A stretch of DNA of 64,000 nt from Caballeronia glebae (GCF_001545035.1 NZ_FCOJ02000025.1:1-64000), one strand, 5' to 3'; shown: positions 49,468-59,336, counted from the stretch's first letter. Translations and numbers: made by a program. Notes: generated by a model not told the origin, from the sequence alone.

Positions 49468-51450
49468 TTAGCGCGCTTCGCCGAGCTGATCGAGGATTGC
49501 GGGGTTTTCCAGCGTGGAGACGTCCTGCGTGATCTCCTCGCCCTTCGCGAGCGAGCGCAGCAGACGCCGCATGATCTTGCCCGAACGCGTCTTCGGCAGG
49601 TTCTCGCCGAAGCGGATGTCCTTCGGCTTCGCGATCGGACCGATCTCCTTGCCGACCCAGTTGCGCAGTTCCGTGGCGATCTGCTTCGCTTCGTCGCCTT
49701 CCGGACGCGAGCGCTTCAGCACCACGAACGCGACCACGGCTTCGCCCGTCGTATCGTCCGGCCGGCCGACGACCGCCGCTTCCGCGACGATCGGATTCGA
49801 GACCAGCGCGGACTCGATCTCCATCGTGCCGAGGCGGTGGCCGGAGACGTTCAGCACGTCGTCGATGCGGCCCATGATCGTGAAGTAGCCGGTCTCCTTG
49901 TCGCGCACCGCGCCGTCGCCGGCGAGATACAGCTTGCCGCCGAGTTCTTCGGGGAAGTAGCTAGTCTGATAGCGCTTCGGGTCGCCCCACACATTGCGCA
50001 GCATCGACGGCCACGGACGCTTCACGACCAGAATGCCGCCCTGCCCGTTCGGCACGTCCTGACCGGTTTCATCGACGACTGCCGCCATGATGCCCGGCAG
50101 CGGCAGCGTGCAGGAACCCGGCACGAGCGGCGTCGCGCCCGGCAGCGGCGTGATCATATGGCCGCCGGTTTCGGTTTGCCACCACGTATCGACGATCGGG
50201 CATTGCGCTCGGCCGACGTTCTCGTGATACCACATCCACGCTTCCGGATTGATCGGCTCGCCGACCGTGCCGAGAATGCGCAGCGTCGACAGATCGTAGC
50301 TCTTCGGATGCACCTTCGCGTCCGCTTCGGAAACCTTGATAAGCGAGCGGATGGCCGTGGGCGCGGTGTAGAAAATCGTGACCTTATGGCGGTCGATCAT
50401 TTCCCAGAAGCGGCCCGCGTGCGGATACGTGGGCACGCCTTCGAACATCACCTGCGTGGCGCCGATGGCGAGCGGCCCATACGCGATATAGCTATGCCCC
50501 GTGATCCAGCCGATGTCCGCCGTGCACCAGAAGATGTCGCCCGGCTTCATGTCGAAGGTCCACTTCATCGTCTGCGCGGCCCACAGCAGCGTGCCCGCCG
50601 TGCTGTGCTGCACGCCCTTCGGCTTGCCCGTCGAGCCGGACGTATAGAGGATGAAGAGCGGATGCTCCGCGCTCACCCATTCCGGCTCGCACTTGGTCGA
50701 TTCGTTCTCGACGATCTCGTGCAGCCACGCGTCGCGGCCTTCGGTCCACGCGACCTTGCCGCCCGTGCGCCGATACACGATGACGTCCTTCACTTTCTCG
50801 CAGCCGCCCGCGGCGATCGCTTCATCGGCGATGCTCTTCAAGGGCAGCGCCTTGCCGCCGCGCATTTGTTCGTCGGCGGTGATGAGCGCGACCGCGCCGA
50901 CATCGACGAGACGCTCGTTCAGCGACTTCGACGAGAAGCCGCCGAACACGACGGAATGGGTCGCGCCGATGCGCACGCACGCCTGCATGGCGACCACGCC
51001 TTCCACCGACATCGGCAGATAGATCACGACGCGATCGCCCTTTTTCACGCCGCGCTTCCTGAGCGCATTGGCGAGGCGCGAGACGCGATCGAGCAGGTCC
51101 TGATAGGTGACATTGGTGACGGCGCCATCGTCGGCTTCGAAGATGATCGCGTTCTCGTTGCCGCGGCCCGCTTCGACATGACGGTCGAGACAGTTGTACG
51201 ACGCGTTCAACTCGCCGTCCTCGAACCACGTGTAGAACGGCGCTTTCGATTCATCCAGCACTTTGGTGAAGGGCTTGTGCCAGGCGAGCGTCTCGCGCGC
51301 GATGCGCGCCCAGAAGCCTTCGTAGTCGCGCTCCGCTTCCGCGACGAGCGCCTTGTAGGCGTCCATGCCGGAGATTGCCGCACCCGCCGTTGCCTTGGCT
51401 GACGGCGGGAACACGCGTTTTTCCTGAAGAACCGATTCGATCGCAGACAT
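49468..51450 (-). CDS. acs: Acetyl-CoA synthetase
   Basis: 660 residues from ATG 51450, with AGGAGAGG ideally placed upstream (an upstream in-frame TTG is less likely). Adenylate-forming motifs: [11 protein letters not shown] (~264-274), [10 protein letters not shown] (~413-422) and the C-terminal [11 protein letters not shown], whose Lys is the known acetylation switch. It makes acetyl-CoA from acetate, ATP and CoA. Followed on the same strand by the DUF4212/symporter pair, together an acetate assimilation unit. Confidence 0.97.
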   Translation of the reverse strand: MSAIESVLQEKRVFPPSAKATAGAAISGMDAYKALVAEAERDYEGFWARIARETLAWHKPFTKVLDESKAPFYTWFEDGELNASYNCLDRHVEAGRGNENAIIFEADDGAVTNVTYQDLLDRVSRLANALRKRGVKKGDRVVIYLPMSVEGVVAMQACVRIGATHSVVFGGFSSKSLNERLVDVGAVALITADEQMRGGKALPLKSIADEAIAAGGCEKVKDVIVYRRTGGKVAWTEGRDAWLHEIVENESTKCEPEWVSAEHPLFILYTSGSTGKPKGVQHSTAGTLLWAAQTMKWTFDMKPGDIFWCTADIGWITGHSYIAYGPLAIGATQVMFEGVPTYPHAGRFWEMIDRHKVTIFYTAPTAIRSLIKVSEADAKVHPKSYDLSTLRILGTVGEPINPEAWMWYHENVGRAQCPIVDTWWQTETGGHMITPLPGATPLVPGSCTLPLPGIMAAVVDETGQDVPNGQGGILVVKRPWPSMLRNVWGDPKRYQTSYFPEELGGKLYLAGDGAVRDKETGYFTIMGRIDDVLNVSGHRLGTMEIESALVSNPIVAEAAVVGRPDDTTGEAVVAFVVLKRSRPEGDEAKQIATELRNWVGKEIGPIAKPKDIRFGENLPKTRSGKIMRRLLRSLAKGEEITQDVSTLENPAILDQLGEAR

Positions 51451-51783
51451 CGACAACCTCTCCTGATGGTGTTTCCGAAATCCGGCGGCGCGCGCATCGC
51501 TGAATGGGCTGCGTGCACCGCGTGTTTGTGAGGTTCGAGAACGGAAAACGCGCGGCGTTTCCAGTTCCGACCTTGTCTCCCTTTTACCGCGCCGAAGCAG
51601 CGCTGAGGAATGTCACGGCACATTCGTGCACCGATGACATCCTGCATTGAATTCAAGATAAGCCGCTCAACTTACCCGCTTCTTACGTGGCCGGCCCAGC
51701 AGGCACGGGGTATACACGGAGTCCGCGCGGCTTCTACAATGCGTGCCCACAATCGTAACTGAACTACCCGCGCGGTATCCAGC
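51451..51783. other. Divergent intergenic region between acs and the EamA gene
   Basis: 333 bases without a supported gene. It should hold the acs promoter (minus) and that of the EamA gene (plus); no strong sigma-70 pair, palindrome or terminator could be singled out. Confidence 0.4.
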
Positions 51784-52683
51784 TTGAATCGCTACGCCTT
51801 TCTTTTGATTGCAGCCATGCTGCTCGTCGGAGGCAATGTCGGCATCGGCAAATCGATCGTCGCTTCCGTTCCTGTTCCTCTGCTTGCGCTGCTGCGCTTC
51901 GTGATCGCGCTCGCGGTGCTCTGGCCGCTGTTGCGCTGGTCGAAGATGAAGCGCGTCGCGCGCGGCGAATGGGTCAACCTTTTCCTGCAGGCGTTCTTCG
52001 GCACGTTCGGTTTCACGCTGCTGATGCTAAACGGCGTCGCGCGCACGAGCGCGGTCGCGGCGGGCGTCATCACGAGCACGATTCCGGCCGTGGTCGCCCT
52101 CTTCGCCTGGCTCTTCCTCAAAGAGAGACCGGGTTCGCGCGCGCTCGCGTCGATCGGACTGGCGATCGCGGGCGTGCTCGTCATCAACGTCGCTCAGAGC
52201 GGCGATTCGGGCGCGAGTTCGTTGCCCGGCAATCTGATGGTGCTCGGCGCCGTGTGCTGCGAATCGCTGTATGTGATCCTGTCGCGCCGTCTCACGCAGA
52301 CGCTGCCCGCCATCGACATCTGCGCATACACGCATGCGATCGGGCTGCTGCTGATGCTCCCGCTCGGCGCAAGTTCGCTCGCACGCTTCGACTGGACGAG
52401 CGTCGCGTGGGAGACGTGGGCGCTCGTCCTGTGGTACGGGCTCTCGGCCAGCATCTTCTCGTTCTGGCTGTGGATGAAGGGCATCCGCCACGTCGACGGC
52501 AGTCACGCCGGCGTGTTCTGCGCCGTGCTGCCGGTCGCGGCGGCGCTCTACGGCATCGCTTTCCTCGACGAACGGCCGACGCTCGCGCACGGCATCGCCC
52601 TCGCGTGCGTCGTGACGGGCATCGCGCTCGCGAGCCTGAAGGCGCGCACGACCGGCTCCGTGTCGCGCGAAACGGGCGTTTGA
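51784..52683 (+). CDS. EamA/DMT-family transporter
   Basis: 299 residues with ten membrane segments in two EamA repeats (about 1-137 and 147-288). The second repeat contains GLSASIFSFWLWMKGIRHVDGS (landmark near 219-240). The start is TTG (MNRYAFLLI), chosen because the first membrane segment begins there; no strong Shine-Dalgarno is seen. A metabolite exporter or importer of unknown substrate. Confidence 0.88.
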   Translation: MNRYAFLLIAAMLLVGGNVGIGKSIVASVPVPLLALLRFVIALAVLWPLLRWSKMKRVARGEWVNLFLQAFFGTFGFTLLMLNGVARTSAVAAGVITSTIPAVVALFAWLFLKERPGSRALASIGLAIAGVLVINVAQSGDSGASSLPGNLMVLGAVCCESLYVILSRRLTQTLPAIDICAYTHAIGLLLMLPLGASSLARFDWTSVAWETWALVLWYGLSASIFSFWLWMKGIRHVDGSHAGVFCAVLPVAAALYGIAFLDERPTLAHGIALACVVTGIALASLKARTTGSVSRETGV

Positions 52684-52886
52684 AACCGGCTCGGCGGATG
52701 ATCGGCGGATTCTGAAAGGTTCTGGGAAGTCCACGCGTGTAAACGCTACAATAGCGGGCTTCCCGACACCGCGAATGCGCCAAAACACGCGCTCGCCGGC
52801 GCATCGCACGCGCATTGCACGTTTTGGCTCGTCTTATTCGCCAGTCATCATTTCCGGTCCGACCCGCCCCGACTGATAAGCCGCCC

Positions 52887-53474
52887 ATGTCCGCTCCCAA
52901 GCATTCTCCCGCCTCGCGCTCGCAGGCCGGCCCGATGAAAGTGCTGCCGAAAGTCATCTTCATGAGCCGCTGGCTCCAGGTGCCGCTCTATCTGGGCCTC
53001 ATCGTCGCGCAAGGCGTCTACGTCGTCCTGTTCCTGAAGGAAGTGTGGCACCTGCTCACGCACGCGATGACGCTCGACGAAACCAACGTCATGCTCGTCG
53101 TGCTCGGCCTGATCGACGTGGTGATGATCTCGAACCTGCTCATCATGGTGATCGTCGGCGGATACGAGACTTTCGTGTCGCGCCTCGGCGTGGAAGGCCA
53201 CCCCGACGAACCCGAGTGGCTCGATCATGTCAACGCGGGCGTGCTGAAGGTGAAGCTGTCGATGGCGCTCATCAGCATCTCGTCGATCCATCTGCTGAAA
53301 ACCTTCATCAACCCTGACCAGCATACGTTCCACACGGTGATGTGGCAGGTGATCATTCACGTCGCCTTCCTCGTTTCCGCGCTCGTCATGGCGTATGTCG
53401 ACCGGCTGACCACGCATACGCATCCGAAGCACTTTCACAGCGAAACCATCGCGCCCCGCGGCGCGCTCGACTGA
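52887..53474 (+). CDS. UPF0114 (YqhA-type) membrane protein
   Basis: 195 residues from ATG 52887; an internal ATG at 52935 would give the usual shorter length. Three to four membrane segments, with the ISNLLIMVIVGGYETFVSRL and HVNAGVLKVKLSMALISISS landmarks of UPF0114 (TIGR00645). Function unknown. It lies 50 bases upstream of fumarase on the same strand; this pairing may be an operon. Confidence 0.88.
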   Translation: MSAPKHSPASRSQAGPMKVLPKVIFMSRWLQVPLYLGLIVAQGVYVVLFLKEVWHLLTHAMTLDETNVMLVVLGLIDVVMISNLLIMVIVGGYETFVSRLGVEGHPDEPEWLDHVNAGVLKVKLSMALISISSIHLLKTFINPDQHTFHTVMWQVIIHVAFLVSALVMAYVDRLTTHTHPKHFHSETIAPRGALD

Positions 53475-53524
53475 AGCGTCCGACAGAACGCACACAAGAT
53501 ATTTTGTCCCCCAGAGCCCAAGCC

Positions 53525-55048
53525 ATGACAGTCATCAAGCAGGAAGACCTGATTCAGAGCATCGCCGATTCGCTGCAGTACATCAGCTACTACCATCCGC
53601 TCGACTATATTCAGGCGCTCGGCCGCGCCTACGAGCTGGAAGAAAGCCCCGCCGCAAAGGACGCGATCGCGCAAATCCTGACCAACAGCCGCATGTGCGC
53701 GGAAGGCAAGCGCCCGATCTGCCAGGACACGGGCATCGTCACGGTGTTCGTGAAGGTCGGCATGGACGTGCGATGGGACGGTGCGACGATGGGCGTCACC
53801 GACATGATCAACGAAGGCGTGCGCCGCGGTTATCTGAACCCGGACAACGTGCTGCGCGCATCGATCGTGAGCCCGCCCGAAGGCGGCCGCAAGAATACGA
53901 AGGACAACACGCCGGCCGTGATCCACTACGAGATCGTGCCGGGTGACAAGGTCGACGTTCAGGTCGCGGCCAAGGGCGGCGGCTCGGAGAACAAGTCGAA
54001 GTTCGCGATGCTCAATCCGTCGGATTCGATCGTCGACTGGATTCTCAAGACCGTCCCGACGATGGGCGCCGGCTGGTGCCCGCCCGGCATGCTCGGCATC
54101 GGCATCGGCGGCACGGCCGAGAAGGCGATGGTCATGGCCAAGGAATCGCTGATGGACCCGATCGACATTCAGGACGTGATCGCGCGCGGCCCGCAGGACT
54201 GGATCGAGGAACTGCGCGTGGAGTTGCACGAAAAGGTGAACGCGCTCGGCATCGGCGCGCAGGGTCTCGGCGGCCTCGCGACCGTGCTGGACGTGAAGAT
54301 CATGGCCGCGCCGACGCACGCGGCATCGAAGCCGGTCGCGATCATCCCGAACTGCGCGGCGACCCGCCACGCGCATTTCACGCTCGACGGTTCCGGTGCG
54401 GCGAAGCTCGAAGCCCCGCCGCTCGACGCATGGCCGAAGGTCACGTGGCAGCCGAACACGGAGACGAGCCAGCGCGTCGACCTGAACACGCTGACGCCGG
54501 AAGAAGTGGCAGCGTGGAAGCCGGGCCAGACGCTGCTGCTCTCGGGCAAGATGCTGACGGGCCGGGACGCCGCACACAAGCGCATCGCCGACATGCTCGC
54601 GAAGGGCGAACCGCTGCCGGTCGATTTCACGAACCGCGTGATCTATTACGTCGGCCCGGTCGATCCGGTGCGCGACGAAGCCGTCGGTCCGGCGGGCCCG
54701 ACCACGGCCACGCGCATGGACAAGTTCACCGAGATGATGCTCGCGCAAACCGGCCTCATCTCCATGATCGGCAAGGCCGAGCGCGGCCCGGTCGCGATCG
54801 AGGCGATCAAGAATCACAAGGCGGCGTATCTGATGGCGGTCGGCGGCGCGGCGTATCTCGTGTCGAAGGCGATCCGCGCGGCGAAAGTCCTCGCATTCGA
54901 AGACCTCGGCATGGAAGCGATCTACGAGTTCGACGTACAGGACATGCCGGTGACGGTGGCGGTCGATTCGAGCGGCACGTCGGTCCACAAGACGGGCCCG
55001 GCCGAATGGCAGGCGAAGATCGGCAAGATTCCGGTCGCGACGGCCTAA
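53525..55048 (+). CDS. fumA: Class I fumarate hydratase (4Fe-4S)
   Basis: 507 residues. The alpha- and beta-type domains of class I fumarases are joined in one chain. Cluster cysteines lie in RPICQDTG (C66), GAGWCPPGM and IPNCAATRH. The C-terminal TTATRMDKFTEMML and SMIGKAERG segments belong to the substrate-binding half. Interconverts fumarate and malate in the TCA cycle; oxygen-sensitive. Start ATG 53525. Followed by a strong terminator. Confidence 0.95.
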   Translation: MTVIKQEDLIQSIADSLQYISYYHPLDYIQALGRAYELEESPAAKDAIAQILTNSRMCAEGKRPICQDTGIVTVFVKVGMDVRWDGATMGVTDMINEGVRRGYLNPDNVLRASIVSPPEGGRKNTKDNTPAVIHYEIVPGDKVDVQVAAKGGGSENKSKFAMLNPSDSIVDWILKTVPTMGAGWCPPGMLGIGIGGTAEKAMVMAKESLMDPIDIQDVIARGPQDWIEELRVELHEKVNALGIGAQGLGGLATVLDVKIMAAPTHAASKPVAIIPNCAATRHAHFTLDGSGAAKLEAPPLDAWPKVTWQPNTETSQRVDLNTLTPEEVAAWKPGQTLLLSGKMLTGRDAAHKRIADMLAKGEPLPVDFTNRVIYYVGPVDPVRDEAVGPAGPTTATRMDKFTEMMLAQTGLISMIGKAERGPVAIEAIKNHKAAYLMAVGGAAYLVSKAIRAAKVLAFEDLGMEAIYEFDVQDMPVTVAVDSSGTSVHKTGPAEWQAKIGKIPVATA

Positions 55049-55084
55049 TCGCTGCACAATGGCGGTAAATCGCCCTTAGTCACT

Positions 55085-55120
55085 GAAAAGAGCCGGGCGA
55101 CATGTCCGGCTCTTTTCTTT
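55085..55120 (+). terminator. Terminator after fumarase
   Basis: 12-bp stem (55085-55096 with 55106-55117) with nine-base loop, followed by TTTTCTTT within and after the stem, 36 bases after the stop. Confidence 0.88.
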
Positions 55121-55253
55121 GGAAACGCCGCCAGTGAGAAGGGTTTTCATTCTCAGTTTCGTCTGAAACAAAAAATTTCTATCTAACCTTGGCATAGACA
55201 CACTCAAGGTTTATCTTTCCAACAGCCCCACGTTACGAACAGGAAATAAAATC

Positions 55254-55730
55254 ATGCAAGGCGACGCGAAAGTCATCGAATTTCTGAACGCGCAGTTGAA
55301 GAACGAACTGACCGCGATCAATCAATACTTCCTGCACGCGCGGATGTATCAGCATTGGGGCCTCGAAAAGCTCAACAAGCACGAATACGACGAATCGATC
55401 GGCGAGATGAAGCACGCCGACTGGCTCATTCAGCGCGTGTTCATGCTCGACGGCCTGCCGAATCTGCAAGACCTGCACAAGCTGCTGATCGGCGAAGAGA
55501 CCAAGGAAATCCTCGAATGCGATCTGAAGCTCGAACAGATTTCCCAGTCGACCTGCAAGGAAGCCATCGCTTATTGCGAGTCGGTGCGTGACTTCGTCTC
55601 GCGCGAAGTCTTCGAAAAGATCCTGCACGACACCGAAGAGCACATCGACTGGCTGGAGACGCAACTGGATCTGATCGACAAGGTCGGCATCCAGAACTAC
55701 CAGCAGACCATGATGGGCGATCACGAATAA
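55254..55730 (+). CDS. bfr: Bacterioferritin
   Basis: 158 residues, exact family length. Ferroxidase residues E18 (NELTAINQYF), E51 and H54 (GEMKHAD), plus E127/H130 (TEEHIDW), are present. Met52 is the heme ligand. The 24-mer stores iron in the cytosol. Preceded by AGGAAA and an AT-rich leader. murI follows four bases after the stop, while bfd, its iron-release partner, is one gene further on. Confidence 0.96.
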   Translation: MQGDAKVIEFLNAQLKNELTAINQYFLHARMYQHWGLEKLNKHEYDESIGEMKHADWLIQRVFMLDGLPNLQDLHKLLIGEETKEILECDLKLEQISQSTCKEAIAYCESVRDFVSREVFEKILHDTEEHIDWLETQLDLIDKVGIQNYQQTMMGDHE

Positions 55731-55734
55731 TCGA

Positions 55735-56616
55735 ATGTCCGGCGTAGCGCCTCACCCGATGCCGAACGAGCGTGCCGCGTCTGACGCGAGCGCGCCGGTC
55801 GGCATTTTCGATTCCGGACTCGGCGGTTTGTCGGTGCTGCGCGCCGTGCGCGCGATCTTGCCGCACGAGCGCCTGATCTACGTTGCCGATTCGCTGCACG
55901 CGCCCTACGGCGAGCGCGACGACGATTTCATCGTCGACCGTACGATGGCGATCGGCGAATGGCTCGTCGGACAGGGCGCGAAGGCGCTGGTCGTCGCGTG
56001 CAACACGGCCACCGCGCAGTCGATCGCGCTCGTGCGCGAACGTCTGCCGATTCCGCTCGTCGGCGTGGAGCCTGGCGTGAAGCCGGCGGCGGCGGTGTCG
56101 AAGTCGCGCGTGGTCGGGGTGCTGGCCACCGCCGTTACCTTACGCTCTGCCCGTTTTCAGTCGCTGCTCGACCGGTACGCCGGCGATTGCCGCTTCATCT
56201 GTCAGGCGGGACACGGCCTCGTGCAGGCGGTGGAGCGCTGCGACACATCGTCGCCCGCGCTGATGGCGCTGCTCGAAAATTATCTCGCCCCGATGCTCGA
56301 CGCCGGCGCCGACACGCTCGTACTCGGCTGCACGCACTACCCTTTTCTGGACCGCGCGATCCGCGACATCGCGGGCGAGCGCCTGCAGATCGTCGATACG
56401 AGCGTGGCGATCGCGCGGCAACTCGATCGCCTGCTCGACGCGCACGCGTTCAAGAACCCTGCCGCGCCGCCCGGCAACCTGCCGCGCTTCTGCTCTACTG
56501 CCGACGGTGAATCCCAGCGCCAGCTCGCCGCGGCGCTCCTGCAAATCGAAGCCAAAGTCGAGCATGTCGACATCCCTTCGCGCCGCACGCGCCTCGCTGA
56601 ACCCGACATCGTCTGA
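55735..56616 (+). CDS. murI: Glutamate racemase
   Basis: 293 residues with a ~20-residue N-terminal extension before VGIFDSGLGG. The two catalytic cysteines are C89 (VACNTATA) and C199 (LGCTHYP). It supplies D-glutamate for peptidoglycan. It starts four bases after bfr, so cotranscription with an iron-storage gene is likely though functionally unrelated. Confidence 0.95.
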   Translation: MSGVAPHPMPNERAASDASAPVGIFDSGLGGLSVLRAVRAILPHERLIYVADSLHAPYGERDDDFIVDRTMAIGEWLVGQGAKALVVACNTATAQSIALVRERLPIPLVGVEPGVKPAAAVSKSRVVGVLATAVTLRSARFQSLLDRYAGDCRFICQAGHGLVQAVERCDTSSPALMALLENYLAPMLDAGADTLVLGCTHYPFLDRAIRDIAGERLQIVDTSVAIARQLDRLLDAHAFKNPAAPPGNLPRFCSTADGESQRQLAAALLQIEAKVEHVDIPSRRTRLAEPDIV

Positions 56617-56751
56617 GGGTTTCTCACGCGCGTAGCCAGTTTCAGCGCGCGCTTCGCCCCGCCAGGCAAGCCTCCTAGCAATAAACCCGCTAACTTGGGC
56701 GCTCTGTTACAAAAAAGACGGAGCCCCGCTTGCAAACGCGCCAATACCGAA

Positions 56752-56766
56752 TGATAATAATTCGCA
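56752..56766. promoter_or_regulatory. Fur-box candidate upstream of bfd
   Basis: TGATAAT-A-ATTCGCA matches the 7-1-7 Fur consensus TGATAAT-N-ATTATCA at 13 of 15 positions. It lies 26 bases before the bfd ATG, within a locally AT-rich promoter region, so low iron would relieve repression of bfd and possibly of the tonB genes downstream. Confidence 0.65.
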
Positions 56767-56791
56767 TTAACGCTAACTATTGCGAACGATC

Positions 56792-57028
56792 ATGATTGTC
56801 TGTGTCTGCAAGTCAGTGTCCGACCGGAAGATCCGAACCGCCATCGCCGACGGATTAGACTCCTTCGACGAACTGCAATTCGAGCTCGGCGTTGCATTGT
56901 GCTGCGGCAAGTGTGAGGAAAGCGTTCGCGACGTAATGGCACAAAGCGGCGTCTGCGCGTCGCGCTGCGGAGTCGAGCAGCGCGAACACGTTGCACCGCT
57001 GACGTTCTACGAGCGCCAGGCTGCCTGA
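56792..57028 (+). CDS. bfd: Bacterioferritin-associated ferredoxin
   Basis: 78 residues. [2Fe-2S] ligands: VCVCK near residues 3-7 and CCGKCEE near 36-42, the Fer2_BFD pattern. It reduces ferric iron in bacterioferritin to release Fe2+. Start ATG 56792 (an in-frame upstream codon would add four residues). The Fur-box candidate directly upstream fits its iron-starvation role. Confidence 0.93.
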   Translation: MIVCVCKSVSDRKIRTAIADGLDSFDELQFELGVALCCGKCEESVRDVMAQSGVCASRCGVEQREHVAPLTFYERQAA

Positions 57029-57176
57029 AGGAAGCCACGCCGCCGGGCCGCGCTCAACCGGCGGCGCCGAAGTTTCAGCCGCGCCGCCCGTTTTATCGCC
57101 TCCAGCAAGCCAGATTACCTTCGTACACCGGTCACTTCTAGCCAGCCGCGCAACCCCTTTACCCCTGGAGGGAAAG

Positions 57177-57239
57177 ATGGAATTGCTGATCGGTTTCGTG
57201 ACCACCCTGTTTATCTCCCTGCTTATTTTCCGAAAATGA
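57177..57239 (+). CDS. 20-residue hydrophobic micro-ORF before tonB
   Basis: ATG at 57177 with GGAGGGAAAG immediately upstream, the strongest ribosome-binding site in the neighbourhood, opens a 20-codon frame (MELLIGFVTTLFISLLIFRK) closed by TGA. It would be a single membrane-spanning peptide with a positively charged end. It lies between bfd and tonB, 106 bases before tonB, which itself lacks a good Shine-Dalgarno. Could be a small membrane protein or a leader peptide coupling translation. No homologue known to me. Confidence 0.55.
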   Translation: MELLIGFVTTLFISLLIFRK

Positions 57240-57345
57240 CGTCGTCTGGTTTCTTCCGCACCGTGCCTGTGCAACCGTTGGATGGCGAACCGGAAGGCAG
57301 CATTATCGGCAAGCATTCACGCGGCATCGCAAGCAGCCAATAACA

Positions 57346-58086
57346 ATGCAGTCCCCGACCACTACTCCCGCCGCATTTCAGTCGGCGCCGGCAGCGAACG
57401 TCAATCCGCGCGTCATCGCGGCTTGCGTCGCGGTCCTCGCCATTCACGCCGCGCTCCTGGCCGTCGCGCTGACGATGCGCAACGCGCCGCTGCCGCGCCC
57501 GATCGTAGCCAAATCGATCACCGCGCAGTTGATCAGCGAAACGCCGCAGCCCGCGCCGCAGCCGGTTGCGGTCGAAACGCCGCCGCCGCCCAAGCCGGTG
57601 CCGAAGCCCGTTCCGAAGCCGCAGCCCACGCCGAAGGTCAAACCGAAAATCGAGCCGAAGCCCACGCCGATGCCCGTGACCGAAGCGCCGTCGCAAATCG
57701 CCGCACCCGCGCCTGAACCCACGCCGCCCGCTCCGCCCGCTCCGGCTCAACCCGCGCCGCCGCCGGCCGCGCCCGCCATCGGCAAGCCGAGCATGGATCT
57801 CGCCGCGCCGAAGAACGTCGCGCACCTTAGCTGTAACATCGCGCAACCAGACTACCCGGCAATGGCCAAGCGTCGCGGCGAAACCGGCACGGCCGTGATC
57901 CGTCTGACGGTGGGTCTCTCGGGCAAGATCGAAAACGCCACGCTGCAAAAGAGCAGCGGCTCGTCGCGCCTCGATGACGCGGCGCTTGAGGCCGTGCGCG
58001 GCAGCGCGTGCAGCCCTTACAAGGAAAATGGCGAAGCGATTCGTGCGAGCGCCACGGTGCCATTCGTTTTCAGTCTGAACGACTGA
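57346..58086 (+). CDS. tonB: TonB energy-transducing protein
   Basis: 246 residues. N-terminal anchor (about 23-44), a long periplasmic Pro-rich spacer (about 70-150, with PKPVPKPVPKP repeats) and a C-terminal TonB domain from ~158 (QPDYPAMAKRRGETGTAVI). Transmits proton-motive force to outer-membrane siderophore and heme receptors. First of three genes with exbB and exbD. No clear Shine-Dalgarno; the nearby micro-ORF and the upstream Fur box may govern expression. Confidence 0.94.
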   Translation: MQSPTTTPAAFQSAPAANVNPRVIAACVAVLAIHAALLAVALTMRNAPLPRPIVAKSITAQLISETPQPAPQPVAVETPPPPKPVPKPVPKPQPTPKVKPKIEPKPTPMPVTEAPSQIAAPAPEPTPPAPPAPAQPAPPPAAPAIGKPSMDLAAPKNVAHLSCNIAQPDYPAMAKRRGETGTAVIRLTVGLSGKIENATLQKSSGSSRLDDAALEAVRGSACSPYKENGEAIRASATVPFVFSLND

Positions 58087-58115
58087 TCGGTTTATTTAGA
58101 AACAAGGAAAGAGAA

Positions 58116-58862
58116 ATGGAAAACTACGGGATTGCGCACGTCTGGGCGCAAGGCGACTTCGTGACGCGGGGCATCGCGCTCACGCTCGTCATCATGTCGG
58201 TGCTTTCGTGGACGGTGATCGTCGTGAAGGCGTGGAATGTCGTGCGCCTGAAGCGCCTCACCAAGAATGCTGAACAAGCGTTCTGGCATTCCGACGACTT
58301 CAACGACGGCATCAAGAAGCTCGGCAGCCAGTCGTCGAGCCCGGCGGACAACCCGTTTCTCGCGCTCGCGCTCGCCGGCCAGGAAGCCGCCGATCATCAT
58401 CACCACACGCAGCCGCATCTGCACGATCGCATGGACGTGTCGGACTGGATCACGCGCTGCCTGAAGGATGTCATGGACGAAGGCGTCGGCCGCATGCAGT
58501 CGGGTCTCGCGGTGCTCGCGTCAATCGGCTCCACGTCGCCGTTCGTCGGTCTGTTCGGCACGGTCTGGGGGATTTATCACGCGCTGTTGACCATCGGCGC
58601 GACGGGCCAGACGTCGATCGATCAGGTCGCCGGTCCGGTGGGCGAATCGCTCATCATGACCGCGTTCGGCCTCTTCGTCGCGATTCCCGCCGTGCTCGGC
58701 TACAACGCCCTCACGCGCGCGAACAAGGGCATCGTCACGAAGCTGAACCGCTTCGCGCACGGCCTGCACGCGTTCTTCGTGACGGGCACGAAGCTCTCGT
58801 CGACCAAGCGCGCGACGAACGCCGCGTCGGACAATCTGCGTCTCGCGACGCGCGCGTCGTAA
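58116..58862 (+). CDS. exbB: ExbB proton-channel protein
   Basis: 248 residues from ATG 58116 (AAGGAAAG upstream). Three membrane segments of the MotA/TolQ/ExbB family, with the landmark VGLFGTVWGIYHALL and the GESLIMTAFGLFVAIPAVLGYN segment. Residues ~92-105 hold a striking His-rich loop (DHHHHTQPHLHD) in the cytoplasmic region. Forms the pentameric proton channel with ExbD. Confidence 0.95.
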   Translation: MENYGIAHVWAQGDFVTRGIALTLVIMSVLSWTVIVVKAWNVVRLKRLTKNAEQAFWHSDDFNDGIKKLGSQSSSPADNPFLALALAGQEAADHHHHTQPHLHDRMDVSDWITRCLKDVMDEGVGRMQSGLAVLASIGSTSPFVGLFGTVWGIYHALLTIGATGQTSIDQVAGPVGESLIMTAFGLFVAIPAVLGYNALTRANKGIVTKLNRFAHGLHAFFVTGTKLSSTKRATNAASDNLRLATRAS

Positions 58863-58880
58863 GCCGGGGAGGTCCGCATC

Positions 58881-59303
58881 ATGGCCATGAGCCCTTTCGC
58901 CGGCGACGAAGACGACGGCATGATGAGCGAGATCAACATGACGCCGCTCGTCGACGTCATGCTGGTTCTCCTGATTATTTTCCTCGTCACGATCCCGGCC
59001 ATGCATCACGCGGTCAAGATCGACCTGCCGCATGCAAGCAGCCAGCCGCAGGACGAGAAGCCCGCGCACGTGAATATCGCGATCAAGGCCGACGGCACCA
59101 CGCTGTGGGACGATCAGCCGATTGACTCGGCGACGCTCGACGCACGCATCGCGCAAGCGGCGCAGCAGAATCCGCAGCCAGAGATTCATCTGCGCGCGGA
59201 TCGTCAGGTGGCGTACGAAAAGGTCGTCGATCTGATGTCGGCGGCGCAGGCGGGCGGATTGACGAAGATCGGTTTCGTCACCGAGCCGAAGCACGGCAAG
59301 TAA
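58881..59303 (+). CDS. exbD: ExbD proton-channel protein
   Basis: 140 residues, preceded by GGGGAGG. One membrane segment (about 24-43) carrying the essential Asp in TPLVDVMLVLLIIFLV, then a periplasmic domain. Completes the ExbB2/ExbD motor for TonB. Ends the operon; a strong terminator follows. Confidence 0.96.
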   Translation: MAMSPFAGDEDDGMMSEINMTPLVDVMLVLLIIFLVTIPAMHHAVKIDLPHASSQPQDEKPAHVNIAIKADGTTLWDDQPIDSATLDARIAQAAQQNPQPEIHLRADRQVAYEKVVDLMSAAQAGGLTKIGFVTEPKHGK

Positions 59304-59336
59304 GTCCCGGCGCGCCCTCTTTCGAGCGCACAAAGT

